Shown here: positions 1 to 9,896 of the stretch, in pieces
How positions within the stretch are numbered: the stretch's first letter is position 1
Layout: each line of letters starts with the position of its first letter
DNA from: Streptomyces aureocirculatus
GTDB lineage: Bacteria > Actinomycetota > Actinomycetes > Streptomycetales > Streptomycetaceae
Direction: 5' to 3'
NCBI RefSeq assembly: GCF_000720475.1
Contig: NZ_JOAP01000040.1
Location: 1-64,000 of the forward strand
DNA length: 64,000 bases
The notes under the pieces: generated by a model
Databases searched by the model: none
Seen by the model: the letters and a program-made list of their open reading frames with translations, nothing else
What the model was told of the DNA's origin: nothing
Position numbers and translations under genes: made by a program

Positions 1-2793
1 AGCCCGCCCCGCCCCGCCCCCCGGCCCCCCGGCCCGCTGCGTCACCATCCGCCCGGACACCTCCCGCTGCGTATGCCACTCGGCGAACCCCACCCGGCCG
101 AGCAGCTCCGCCCGCCGCTTCAGCTCCGCCGTCAGCGACTGCGCGAACTCCCGCATCCGTACGGGGTCGTTGGCCGTGAGGTGGGTGGTCACGTGCGGCA
201 GCTCCGTACAGGGCCGCAGACCTTCACCGGGGCGCTGGCCGGTTCCGCCCGCGCTGCCGCCAGGACCGCCGTCGCGGCCGTCGATCAGCACGATCCCGAG
301 CCGGTCCGGGCGCTCCGCCGCGGCGAGGGACGCCGCCACCGACCGCAGCAACTCCGTGCGTCCGCTGCCCGCGGGGCCCTCGACCAGAAGATGCGGTCCG
401 TCCGCGGCCAGGTCCACCACGACCGGTCCGCGCGCCCCCGCCCCGAGCACCGCCCAGGCCCGTCCGCCGAGTGCCTGGGTGTCGTCGGCGGCGGCCGCCC
501 ACCGCGCCATCAGCGAGGCGGGCGTGGCCCGGGCGAGCCCCAGCTCGTCCAGGAGCCGCGCCGACTGCGGCAGCGGCGTCGCCACGCGCGCGTGCCCGGC
601 CCCGGCCGCCCCGTCGGGCCGCAGCGGAGCGAGCGCCCGCGCGAACCGCTGCGCCCACGCCACCGACACCGCGTCCACCACGGCCACCGTGCCGTGCCCC
701 GCGGGCCGCCCGTCCGCCGTGCGCAGCACCCGCAGGGCCGTCGCCACGTCCCCGCTGAGCAGCGCCGCGGCCCCGCACGCGCGGAACGCGGGCGACACCT
801 CGCACGCCGTCTCGTACGTATCCGTCACCGGTGACACGGGGGAGGCGGCCGCCGTCTCGGCCAGGCACACCACATGGATCCCCGCCCGCGCCCCCTCGCG
901 GGCCAGCCGCACGGCGGCCTCCCGCAGGTCCGCCGCGCCCGGGTCGCCGTCCACCACCACGACCGTGCGCGGCCCGGCCGCCGCCGGGCCCACGGCGGAA
1001 CCGGTCAACTCCTCGGCGGAGAAGCTCCGTCCACCCGCTCCCGCCTCCGCGGGCTCGTCCAGGCGGCGCAGCAGCTCACTCGTACGCGCCGCCGCCTGCT
1101 CGCGGTCGTACGCGAGGAGCAGTCTGCAGTCCTGTCCGTGGCCGGGCCTGACGTGCGGCAGCCAGCCGAGCCAGGACCACTCCTCGGCACGCTCCCGCGC
1201 CGTGCGCCCGCGGTCCGTGCTGATCAGGACGATCTCCAGGGCGGCGGGGGAGTGCAGCGCGGCCAACTGCGCGAGCACCGACCTCGCCAGGCCCGCGAGC
1301 CGCTCCCGGGGCCCGGCGAGCCCCAGCGCCCCCGCCTCCCGCAGGCTGACCGTCACCGGCACGGCGGGAAGGAGGCCCGCCGCGCCGGGCGCGGTCCTGT
1401 CCGTCGTACCGAGCCGCACGGCGAGGGCCTCCGGATGCGCGGGCCCGCGCTCCCACAGCCGCGCCCCCGGGCCGAGCGCAGCAAGCAGCAGCGCCGCCGC
1501 GTCGGGCCACACCTCGGGCGCCGGGGCACCGGCCCCCGCCCCGCCGAAGTACTCGTCCCCGCCCGCCCCCGCGTACTCCCCACCGGGCCCTCCGACGCCG
1601 CGGAGACCGGCGTGCGTCTTGTCGTACGAGGGGTGCGGGGCGGGCGCGGCGTGCGGGGTGAGGGAGGAGTCGTGCGGGGGGTACGCGGTGGAGTCGTGCG
1701 CGTCGGTGTCGTACGTGTCGTACGTGTCGTACGCGTCGTGGGCGTCCTGCGTCCCCTCGCCGCGTTCCGTCCCGTCGCCCCTGCCCCCGGCAAGACGCCG
1801 CGCCCACGCCGAGAGACCGCCGCGCTTGCGAAGGCCCCGGGGCACGGTGGTGCCCCGCGGGGGCGTACCCGTACGGTGCCGCTCCGTCTCGGGCGTGCCG
1901 CCCTGCTGCGGCACCGCCGCTGCCCGTGCCCCGGGAGCGTCCCCGGTGCCGCCGCCCGCGTCCGCGGTCCCGTGTCCGGTCCCGCCGCCCCCGGCCGCCG
2001 CGCCCCAGTCCGCCGAGCCGTACGCATGCTGGGTCGAACCGTCCGCGGACGGCGGGGAACCGGCGGGAGCGCGGGGCGCGGGCACCGCGGCGCCGGCGGC
2101 GTCTCGCGCGCCCCCCTGCGCGTTCTCGGGCTCGGGCAGTGTAGCGACGCGCACCCGCACATGGCCCTCCCCGTCCGGCGCGGTCGGCAGGGGGCCGTCC
2201 GGGACGCTGCCGGTGGTGAGGCGCAGCACGGACTCGCCGACGCGCAGGAGGGAGCCGGAGGAGAGGGGGACGGGGCGGTCGCCGATCGCGCGGCCGTCGA
2301 CCGTCGTGCCGTTCGTCGAGCCGAGGTCCGTGACCGTGACCCGGCCGTCGGGGGCGAGGGTGACCGCGCAGTGCACCCGGGACACGTCGGGGTCGTCGAG
2401 GGGCACGTCGGCCCGGTCGGAGCGGCCGACCTGGATCTGGCCGCCGTGCAGCAGGTGCACACCGCCGGCGTCGGGGCCCGCGACCACGTGCAGCCGCGTC
2501 GCGGCGTCGGCGAGCTCGGGGCCCGGCTCGGCGGGGGCGCCGACGGACAGGACGGCGCCGTCGATCAGGGGCGGCTCGCCGAGCGTGCAGCGCTGGAGGT
2601 CGAGGCGGTCCGACTGCGCGTACAGCACGGCGGGGCCCTCGCCTGCGGAGACGGCCGCGGCGAGGCCGGAGGCGACCGCGGCGAGCGCGGTTCCGGCGGG
2701 GGCGGTGACCAGCACGTCGCAGGCCGCCGCGGGGCGTCCCCCCGGCTCGGTCTGGCCGCCACGCGGCCCGAGGACGGTCAGCCGGATCTGCAT
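1..2793 (-). CDS. FHA-FtsK/SpoIIIE ATPase, EssC/EccC-like (3' end outside window)
   Basis: The frame is open from an ATG at 2791-2793 to the window edge (931 codons, C-terminus missing). The start (MQIRLTVLGPRGG) fits this family. A forkhead-associated domain lies at about residues 110-190, with VGRSDRADV and the GSTNGT signature, so it should bind phosphothreonine. A Gly/Ala/Asp-rich linker (about 210-390) follows. The FtsK/SpoIIIE part holds a Walker A motif GPAGSGRT at 806-813. FHA plus tandem FtsK domains is the architecture of EssC/EccC motor ATPases of type VII secretion, though related Streptomyces proteins are uncharacterised. It diverges from pkaA, so a kinase-FHA functional link is an inference. 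It could be a DNA pump, but the N-terminal FHA argues against FtsK proper. Confidence 0.85.
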   Translation of the reverse strand, partial: MQIRLTVLGPRGGQTEPGGRPAAACDVLVTAPAGTALAAVASGLAAAVSAGEGPAVLYAQSDRLDLQRCTLGEPPLIDGAVLSVGAPAEPGPELADAATRLHVVAGPDAGGVHLLHGGQIQVGRSDRADVPLDDPDVSRVHCAVTLAPDGRVTVTDLGSTNGTTVDGRAIGDRPVPLSSGSLLRVGESVLRLTTGSVPDGPLPTAPDGEGHVRVRVATLPEPENAQGGARDAAGAAVPAPRAPAGSPPSADGSTQHAYGSADWGAAAGGGGTGHGTADAGGGTGDAPGARAAAVPQQGGTPETERHRTGTPPRGTTVPRGLRKRGGLSAWARRLAGGRGDGTERGEGTQDAHDAYDTYDTYDTDAHDSTAYPPHDSSLTPHAAPAPHPSYDKTHAGLRGVGGPGGEYAGAGGDEYFGGAGAGAPAPEVWPDAAALLLAALGPGARLWERGPAHPEALAVRLGTTDRTAPGAAGLLPAVPVTVSLREAGALGLAGPRERLAGLARSVLAQLAALHSPAALEIVLISTDRGRTARERAEEWSWLGWLPHVRPGHGQDCRLLLAYDREQAAARTSELLRRLDEPAEAGAGGRSFSAEELTGSAVGPAAAGPRTVVVVDGDPGAADLREAAVRLAREGARAGIHVVCLAETAAASPVSPVTDTYETACEVSPAFRACGAAALLSGDVATALRVLRTADGRPAGHGTVAVVDAVSVAWAQRFARALAPLRPDGAAGAGHARVATPLPQSARLLDELGLARATPASLMARWAAAADDTQALGGRAWAVLGAGARGPVVVDLAADGPHLLVEGPAGSGRTELLRSVAASLAAAERPDRLGIVLIDGRDGGPGGSAGGTGQRPGEGLRPCTELPHVTTHLTANDPVRMREFAQSLTAELKRRAELLGRVGFAEWHTQREVSGRMVTQRAGGPGGGAGRA

Positions 2794-3178
2794 CGCCGTC
2801 GGCGGTCCCTTCTGCCCTTGCCGCCCGGCACGGGGACTCGCGCTGTGATTCCCCCCACCGCACACGGGCACGTCGGCCAGTACGGGAGCATCCTCGCACC
2901 TGCCACTGACAACACGCCCGCCCCCCACCCACAAGTGATCTTGATTGGTCGGCTCTGCTCGGAAAAGTTCCCGCAAAGTGCCTGCTCGGACGGATGCGGG
3001 CGAGGGTGTCAGGCCGATTCAGGCGCCCGTACGGAGGTACCGGCAACCAACCGCGCCGGTCGCGCGTCTTCACACCGAACAAAGGTCCGTGCGCGGGTCC
3101 GTGCCACCCCCCGGCGAACGCGAGATCATCGGACGGCGCCCCGTCCGGCGGCACTACAGTGGGTCGGAACCCAAGACC

Positions 3179-3256
3179 GGAACCACAGACCGGGATCGCA
3201 GTACGGAACCAGAGACCGGGATCGCAGTCCGGAACCACAGGACCAGAGACCAGCCA
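3179..3256. repeat. 26-bp direct repeats upstream of pkaA
   Basis: Two nearly identical 26-bp units start at 3179 and 3205 (ggaaccacagaccgggatcg and variants); a third, shortened and altered unit starts at 3231, and a 13-bp partial copy precedes them at 3166. They end just before the pkaA ribosome binding site. They lie in the 484-bp divergent gap 2794-3277, which otherwise holds no gene I can support and must carry the promoters of both neighbours. Confidence 0.8.
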
Positions 3257-3277
3257 GATCAGCAGGGAGCGCATGAC

Positions 3278-4927
3278 GTGCGGCCGGTAGGCAGCAAGTA
3301 CCTCCTCGAGGAGCCGCTCGGGCGCGGCGCCACGGGCACCGTCTGGCGAGCCCGCCAGCGGGAGACCGCGGGTGCCGAGGCGGCGGTGGCCGGTCAGCCC
3401 GGTGAGACCGTCGCGATCAAGGTCCTCAAGGAGGAGCTCGCCAACGACCCGGACGTGGTGATGCGCTTCCTCAGGGAGCGCTCCGTCCTGCTCAGGCTGA
3501 CGCACCCGAACATCGTGCGGACCCGCGACCTGGTCGTCGAGGGTGATCTGCTCGCCCTGGTGATGGACCTGATCGACGGTCCCGACCTGCACAAGTACCT
3601 GCGTGACAACGGCCCCTTCACGCCCGCCGCGGCGGCCCTGCTGACCGCGCAGATCGCCGACGCGCTGGCCGCGAGCCACGCCGACGGCGTCGTGCACCGT
3701 GACCTCAAGCCCGCGAACGTCCTGGTCAAGCAGGACGCGAGCGGCATGCACCCGATGCTCACGGACTTCGGCATCGCCCGCCTCGCCGACTCGCCGGGCC
3801 TCACCCGCACCCAGGAGTTCGTCGGCACGCCCGCGTACGTCGCGCCCGAGTCGGCCGAGGGCCGCCCGCAGACGAGCGCCGTCGACATCTACGGCGCGGG
3901 CATCCTGCTGTACGAGCTGGTCACAGGCCGCCCGCCGTTCTCAGGCGGCTCCGCGCTCGAAGTCCTGCACCAGCATCTGAGCGCCGACCCGCGCAGGCCC
4001 TCCACCGTGCCCGACCCGCTGTGGACGGTCATAGAGCGCTGCCTGAGCAAGGACCCCGACCGCCGCCCGAGCGCCGAGAACCTGGCGCGCGGACTGCGTG
4101 CGGTCGCCGACGGCATCGGGGTGCACGCCAACGCCGCCCAGATCGCCGCCGCCGAGGGCGTGGCCGCGCTGCTCGCCCCGGACCCCTCGCCCGCGCCGGT
4201 GCCCGGCACCCCGGGCGCCGCCGACCCCACCCAGGTCCTGCCGAACACCAACGCGGGCGGTTACGACCCGGCCGCCGCCACCAGCGTCCTGCCGCACACC
4301 GGCGGACCCCAGGGCGGCGGGCCCCACGGCGGCGCCGACCCCACGGCCGTCATGCCGCCGGTGGGCCCGGGACAGGGCGGCGGCCCCGACGACCCGCACC
4401 CCTGGCAGAACCAGATGCGTGCGGCCCGCGACCGCAACGACCAGACCCAGGTGCAGCACCTGGACCCGAACCAGGACCCGCTGCGCCGCCGCCCCCAGCG
4501 CCAGGTGGCGCGCCCGCAGCAGCCCCAGCCGTACGCCCCGCAGAACCAGCAGCAGCCGTACCCTCCGCAGAACCAGCCCCAGCCGTACGCGCCCCCGGTA
4601 CAGCCGCGCCGTCGGACGCCGCAGCCGCAGCAGCCCCAGCCGTACGCGCCGCCGCAGCAGCCCGCCCCGCAGCAGCCCGCGCCGCCGCAGCAGCCGGCCG
4701 CCCCGCGCCAGCGCCGCCGCGACAATCCGAACCGGACGCGCATCCCCGGCCTCGGCTGCCTCAAGGGCTGCCTGGTCGTGCTCGTCATCCTGTTCGTCGC
4801 GAGCTGGCTGGTCTGGGAGCTGAGCCCGCTCCAGGACTGGATCGGTACCACGAAGGGGTACTGGGACCAGGTCAAGGACGTCTACAACACCGTCGGCGAC
4901 TGGATGGGCAAGGTCGGCGGGAACTGA
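3278..4927 (+). CDS. pkaA: Membrane serine/threonine protein kinase PkaA
   Basis: A Hanks-type kinase domain occupies residues 10-270: glycine loop GRGATGTV, ATP-anchoring Lys48, catalytic HRDLKPAN with Asp142, and DFG Asp163. A long Pro/Gln-rich linker with QPYAP repeats (about 400-490) is followed by a single membrane segment at about 495-515 and a short outside tail without PASTA repeats. I chose the GTG at 3278 because AGGGAG sits 9 bases upstream and the kinase domain starts immediately after. Length 549 aa is close to S. coelicolor PkaA (543). The tandem arrangement with a second kinase matches the published pkaA-pkaB pair. Substrates cannot be read from sequence; the divergent FHA protein is a plausible partner. 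Confidence 0.9.
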   Translation: MRPVGSKYLLEEPLGRGATGTVWRARQRETAGAEAAVAGQPGETVAIKVLKEELANDPDVVMRFLRERSVLLRLTHPNIVRTRDLVVEGDLLALVMDLIDGPDLHKYLRDNGPFTPAAAALLTAQIADALAASHADGVVHRDLKPANVLVKQDASGMHPMLTDFGIARLADSPGLTRTQEFVGTPAYVAPESAEGRPQTSAVDIYGAGILLYELVTGRPPFSGGSALEVLHQHLSADPRRPSTVPDPLWTVIERCLSKDPDRRPSAENLARGLRAVADGIGVHANAAQIAAAEGVAALLAPDPSPAPVPGTPGAADPTQVLPNTNAGGYDPAAATSVLPHTGGPQGGGPHGGADPTAVMPPVGPGQGGGPDDPHPWQNQMRAARDRNDQTQVQHLDPNQDPLRRRPQRQVARPQQPQPYAPQNQQQPYPPQNQPQPYAPPVQPRRRTPQPQQPQPYAPPQQPAPQQPAPPQQPAAPRQRRRDNPNRTRIPGLGCLKGCLVVLVILFVASWLVWELSPLQDWIGTTKGYWDQVKDVYNTVGDWMGKVGGN

Positions 4928-5066
4928 CGCCGGGCCGGGTCCGGCCACCGGGTCCGGCCGACTCTGTGGATTTGTCGACTCCTACGGGGTGATTTCCCGT
5001 GCGGATGTGATGGTTGGCGCCCTGGCCGCGTAGTTTTGGGCCCACACACATCCCGTAGGAGCAGTC

Positions 5067-6299
<1,233 letters not shown>

Positions 6300-6333
6300 G
6301 CCCGGCCCTGGGCCCCGTGGATCGCGCTTCGCG

Positions 6334-6362
6334 CTCGTCCTCAAACGCCGGACGGGCTGAAA
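6334..6362. repeat. Dispersed Streptomyces intergenic repeat, copy 1
   Basis: The 26-bp core at 6334-6359 (contains tcaaacgccggacgggct) recurs exactly, inverted, at 62331-62356, and in shortened form at 32921-32945. All three copies sit just outside genes. I recognise this as a motif common between Streptomyces genes, of unknown role. Confidence 0.85.
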
Positions 6363-6445
6363 CCTCGCCGCACCGGCAGCGCCCCGCGAGGGCCTGTCCC
6401 GGCCACCGGGGGAGGACTGCTTGCCGCAGCCGTTAGGCTGGAGCT

Positions 6446-7552
6446 GTGGCAGTCGTCGATGTATCCGAAGAGCTCAAGTCCCTCTCCTCGACCATGGAGT
6501 CGATCGAGGCCGTCCTGGACCTCGACAAGCTGAGGGCAGACATCGCCGTGCTCGAGGAGCAGGCGGCCGCGCCGTCCCTGTGGGACGACCCGGACGAGGC
6601 GCAGAAGATCACCAGCAAGCTGAGCCACCTCCAGGCAGAGGTGCGCAAGGCGGAGAACCTGCGCGGGCGCATCGACGACCTCGGCGTGCTCTTCGAGATG
6701 GCCGAGGAGGAGGACGACACGGACACCCGCGCGGAGGCCGAGTCGGAGCTCACGGCGGTCAAGAAGGCGCTGGACGAGATGGAGGTCCGCACCCTTCTCT
6801 CCGGTGAGTACGACTCCCGTGAGGCCGTCGTCACCGTCCGCGCCGAGGCCGGCGGCGTCGACGCCTCGGACTTCGCCGAGAAGCTCCAGCGCATGTATCT
6901 GCGCTGGGCGGAGCGCCACGGCTACAAGACCGAGCTGTACGAGACGTCGTACGCGGAAGAGGCCGGCATCAAGTCGACGACCTTCGCCGTCAACGTCCCG
7001 TACGCCTACGGCACGCTCTCCGTCGAGCAGGGCACGCACCGCCTGGTGCGGATCTCGCCGTTCGACAACCAGGGCCGTCGGCAGACGTCCTTCGCGGGCG
7101 TCGAGGTCCTCCCGGTCGTCGAGCAGACCGACCACATCGAGATCGACGAGAGCGAGCTGCGCGTCGACGTGTACCGCTCATCGGGCCCCGGCGGCCAGGG
7201 CGTCAACACGACCGACTCCGCGGTCCGCCTGACGCACATCCCGACGGGCATCGTCGTCTCCTGTCAGAACGAGCGCTCGCAGATCCAGAACAAGGCCACG
7301 GCCATGAACGTCCTCCAGGCGAAGCTGCTCGAGCGCCGCCGCCAGGAGGAGCAGGCCAAGATGAACGCGCTCAAGGGCGACGGCGGCAACTCCTGGGGCA
7401 ACCAGATGCGTTCGTACGTCCTGCACCCGTACCAGATGGTGAAGGACCTGCGTACGGAGCACGAGGTCGGTAATCCGGAAGCGGTGTTCAACGGCGAGAT
7501 CGATGGCTTCCTTGAGGCCGGAATTCGCTGGCGCAAGCAGCAGGAGAAGTAA
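6446..7552 (+). CDS. prfB: Peptide chain release factor 2
   Basis: Class I release factor of 368 aa that recognises UGA/UAA stop codons and triggers peptidyl-tRNA hydrolysis on the ribosome. The anticodon-like tripeptide SPF (in [11 protein letters not shown], about residue 203) identifies RF2 rather than RF1. The universal GGQ catalytic motif is at about 249-251 ([10 protein letters not shown]). The N-terminal helical domain is complete. Unlike E. coli prfB, the frame is continuous: there is no early UGA or CTTTGA shift site, so the usual autoregulatory frameshift is absent. The GTG start at 6446 gives the expected [11 protein letters not shown] beginning. A hairpin at 7593-7625 probably ends the transcript. 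Confidence 0.97.
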   Translation: MAVVDVSEELKSLSSTMESIEAVLDLDKLRADIAVLEEQAAAPSLWDDPDEAQKITSKLSHLQAEVRKAENLRGRIDDLGVLFEMAEEEDDTDTRAEAESELTAVKKALDEMEVRTLLSGEYDSREAVVTVRAEAGGVDASDFAEKLQRMYLRWAERHGYKTELYETSYAEEAGIKSTTFAVNVPYAYGTLSVEQGTHRLVRISPFDNQGRRQTSFAGVEVLPVVEQTDHIEIDESELRVDVYRSSGPGGQGVNTTDSAVRLTHIPTGIVVSCQNERSQIQNKATAMNVLQAKLLERRRQEEQAKMNALKGDGGNSWGNQMRSYVLHPYQMVKDLRTEHEVGNPEAVFNGEIDGFLEAGIRWRKQQEK

Positions 7553-7879
7553 TTTCGGCGCTATGTCGACAAATTGAGCCGATCTGAAGCAGAGGCAACT
7601 GTGGCCCATGGGGCGACGGTTGCCTTTGTTCATGGGGCCTGTGTGGGCTTCCTGCGCCTTTTACGTCACAGTCACATGTCCGTACGCCGGTCAACCGCCC
7701 TATAACGGGCATCGCGCCCGCAACAGCCTTGACGGCCTTTCGAAAACTGGAAAGGCTAGCGGGCGGCATGCGTATCTCTGGGACGCGTGTGATCCGGGGG
7801 GCCGATCGAAAAGTCATCCCGCGACCGCGATCCGGGACGCTGCCTCACTGACGATTCAGCTACTGGGGGTAGCAGCCAG
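7553..7879. other. Intergenic region prfB-surface protein
   Basis: A gap of 327 bp without a gene. It holds the prfB terminator hairpin at 7593-7625. A TTGACG (7729-7734) has only a poor -10 (AGGCTA, 7753-7758), and TATAAC occurs at 7701-7706, so the promoter of the downstream gene is here but I cannot fix it. GGGGGT at 7865-7870 can serve as its ribosome binding site. Confidence 0.5.
7593..7625 (+). terminator. prfB: Hairpin terminator after prfB
   Basis: AGGCAAC at 7593-7599 pairs with GTTGCCT at 7619-7625 around a loop that can form its own CCC/GGG stem, followed by a short T-rich stretch. Confidence 0.55.
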
Positions 7880-8578
7880 ATGACGAAGAAGACGCGGATC
7901 CGCGTCGCGCGGATCGCCGCCGGCGCGGTGATCGCCGCCGGCGCCTCGCTGACCGCCGCCGGCGCAGCCTCGGCCCTCGATGTCGGCGTCGAGCTCGGCG
8001 GTACGGGCGCGAGCGCCTCCGCCGACGAGAACGGCATCGGTGTCGACGTGGACCTCCCGGGTACGGACGACGCGACCGACGACCCGCCGGAGCCCAGCAA
8101 CCCGCCGGAGCCCACCGGCGAGCCGACGGACCCGCCGGAGCCCAGCGAGCCGCCGGAGCCCACCGACCCGCCGGAGCCGACGCAGCCGCCGGAGCCGACG
8201 AACCCACCCGAGCCCTCGGTCCCGCCCACCTCCCAGCCCACCGACCCGGGTGACGGCGACGGCGGTGACGACGACAACGGCAATGGCAACGGCAACAGCA
8301 ACGGCACCGGCGGCGGCGGCAGCGGCGGCAACGACGCCGACCCCGACGGCGGCTCGGGCCCGGCCGAGCAGGGCGGCAAGGACAGCCTGACCGACACCGG
8401 CTCCAAGCCCGTCGAGCAGATCTCCGACAACGGCAGCGCCAAGAATGACGGCGAGCTCGCCGAGACGGGTGCCACCGAGACCACCTTCCTGATCATCGGT
8501 GCCGCCACCATGATCGCCGGTGGCATCGGCTTCCGTTTCCTGCCCCGCCTGGCAGGCAACCGGGGCGCCGCGGCCTGA
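7880..8578 (+). CDS. Secreted LAETG-anchored surface protein with PPEP repeats
   Basis: The 232-aa product starts with a basic n-region and a hydrophobic segment ending in AxA (about residues 10-34), a Sec signal peptide. Next come a short acidic region, a Pro/Glu repeat stalk (PPEP units, about 70-115), and Gly/Asn/Asp-rich spacer. A cell-wall sorting signal closes it: LAETG at 193-197, a hydrophobic helix and a positively charged tail (RLAGNRGAAA). LAxTG is the motif used by class E sortases of high-GC Gram-positives (established knowledge). No sortase gene lies in the window. The product would be covalently linked to peptidoglycan outside the cell. Its N-terminal part resembles no family I know. 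Confidence 0.8.
   Translation: MTKKTRIRVARIAAGAVIAAGASLTAAGAASALDVGVELGGTGASASADENGIGVDVDLPGTDDATDDPPEPSNPPEPTGEPTDPPEPSEPPEPTDPPEPTQPPEPTNPPEPSVPPTSQPTDPGDGDGGDDDNGNGNGNSNGTGGGGSGGNDADPDGGSGPAEQGGKDSLTDTGSKPVEQISDNGSAKNDGELAETGATETTFLIIGAATMIAGGIGFRFLPRLAGNRGAAA
8088..8220 (+). repeat. In-frame PPEP-coding repeat
   Basis: Irregular 9-15 bp units of the type ccgccggagccc encode eight or so PPEP motifs in the stalk of the LAETG protein. Copy number is likely to vary between strains. Confidence 0.75.
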
Positions 8579-8600
8579 CCGTACCGGCAGTGCGCGTGAG

Positions 8601-8632
8601 AAGGGCCCGGAGCCTGACGGCTCCGGGCCCTT
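8601..8632 (+). terminator. Strong intrinsic terminator
   Basis: A perfect 14-bp stem (8601-8614 with 8619-8632) and a TGAC tetraloop lie 22 bases after the surface-protein stop codon. It can also serve the convergent zinc-ribbon gene. Confidence 0.9.
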
Positions 8633-8683
8633 CCTCGTGTCCTGGGATGCTCTTCGGCCGCTCTTCGGCCCGGCGCCCTTCGA

Positions 8684-8875
8684 CTACGCGGTCTGATGCG
8701 CCACCAGTGCCATCGCCATGATCAACACCACGAGCAGCCCTATCAGGGTGGCAGGGCTGAGGCCGCCGAAGGGGCCCTCCTGCTGCATCCGCTCCCGGCT
8801 GGCCCGGCACACGGGGCAGCGGCCCTCACTCACAGGCGCCGCGCAGTTCGCGCACACCAACCTGTCATAGGTCAT
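8684..8875 (-). CDS. Small zinc-ribbon membrane protein
   Basis: This 63-aa protein has two CxxC knuckles (Cys8, Cys11, Cys20, Cys23) typical of a zinc ribbon, a short basic linker and one membrane helix at about 41-60 near the C-terminus. The ATG at 8873-8875 is preceded on the minus strand by GGAGGAG at ideal spacing, which makes it a real gene despite its size. It faces the surface-protein gene and diverges from ftsE. Small zinc-ribbon/TM proteins at this place next to ftsE are common in Streptomyces; no function is known to me. Confidence 0.8.
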   Translation of the reverse strand: MTYDRLVCANCAAPVSEGRCPVCRASRERMQQEGPFGGLSPATLIGLLVVLIMAMALVAHQTA

Positions 8876-9124
8876 GCGCTTCTCCTCCGCACAGTCTCAG
8901 CCTGCCCAACGCTCGGGGAACCCCAACCGTTCCCCCTACCACTGTGCCAGCTTCCGCGGAATTCGGCGCGGCCCACCGCCCGACAAGCCCCACGGCCCAC
9001 CGGTGCCCCGTTTGCACCTGGTGGTTTCCGCAACAAAACGCGCAACTCAGGACGCCGACTGCGCGGCCGCACCCGGTTCGCGTATGGTCACGCTCACCTA
9101 CCCCCGGCTACCCGTGGTGCATCC

Positions 9125-9814
9125 GTGATCCGATTCGACAACGTCTCCAAGGCCTACCCGAAGCAGAACCGCCCAGCCCTCCGCGATGTGTCGCTGGAGA
9201 TCGAGAAGGGCGAGTTCGTCTTCCTGGTGGGCTCATCCGGCTCCGGAAAGTCCACCTTCCTGCGGCTGATCCTCCGCGAGGAGCGCACCAGCCACGGCCA
9301 GGTGCACGTCCTGGGCAAGGACCTGGCGCGGCTCTCCAACTGGAAGGTGCCGCACATGCGCCGCCAGCTCGGCACCGTCTTCCAGGACTTCCGGCTCCTT
9401 CCGAACAAGACCGTCGCCGAGAACGTGGCCTTCGCCCAGGAGGTCATCGGCAAGACGCGCGGCGAGATCCGCAAATCCGTGCCCCAGGTCCTCGACCTCG
9501 TCGGCCTCGGCGGCAAGGAGGACCGGATGCCGGGCGAGCTCTCCGGCGGTGAGCAGCAGCGCGTGGCGATCGCCCGCGCCTTCGTCAACCGGCCGAAGCT
9601 CCTCATCGCCGACGAACCGACCGGCAACCTCGACCCGCAGACGTCGGTCGGCATCATGAAGCTCCTGGACCGCATCAACCGGACCGGCACCACCGTCGTG
9701 ATGGCCACCCACGATCAGCAGATCGTGGACCAGATGCGCAAGCGCGTCATCGAGCTGGAGAAGGGCCGCCTGGTCCGCGACCAGTCCCGCGGCGTCTACG
9801 GCTACCAGCACTGA
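9125..9814 (+). CDS. ftsE: Cell division ABC-type ATPase FtsE
   Basis: A 229-aa ABC ATPase that pairs with FtsX to control peptidoglycan hydrolases at the cell surface. Walker [10 protein letters not shown] is at 36-44, followed by the Q-loop (VFQDFRLLP), the LSGGEQQR signature and Walker [13 protein letters not shown], then the H-loop (ATHD). The GTG start at 9125 gives the family-typical [12 protein letters not shown]. No good Shine-Dalgarno precedes it, so a leaderless or weakly initiated message is possible. It lies 82 bp upstream of ftsX in a clear operon. Confidence 0.96.
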   Translation: MIRFDNVSKAYPKQNRPALRDVSLEIEKGEFVFLVGSSGSGKSTFLRLILREERTSHGQVHVLGKDLARLSNWKVPHMRRQLGTVFQDFRLLPNKTVAENVAFAQEVIGKTRGEIRKSVPQVLDLVGLGGKEDRMPGELSGGEQQRVAIARAFVNRPKLLIADEPTGNLDPQTSVGIMKLLDRINRTGTTVVMATHDQQIVDQMRKRVIELEKGRLVRDQSRGVYGYQH

Positions 9815-9896
9815 TCCGGGCCCCGGCGCCTGCCATGGCCGCCGGTGTCCGCTCCGTGCTGCCCCTCCGCTCCACCTGATCCACTGAAAGGCCGCC

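Noticed and set aside
73..2848. Long plus-strand open frames over the first 2.8 kb
   Set aside because: High-GC antisense shadows; the minus frame has FHA and Walker A motifs.
2889..2912. TTGTCA/AGGATG promoter for the FHA-FtsK gene
   Set aside because: Spacer of only 12 bp.
6446..7552. RF2 programmed frameshift
   Set aside because: No in-frame early stop and no CTTTGA site; the frame is continuous.
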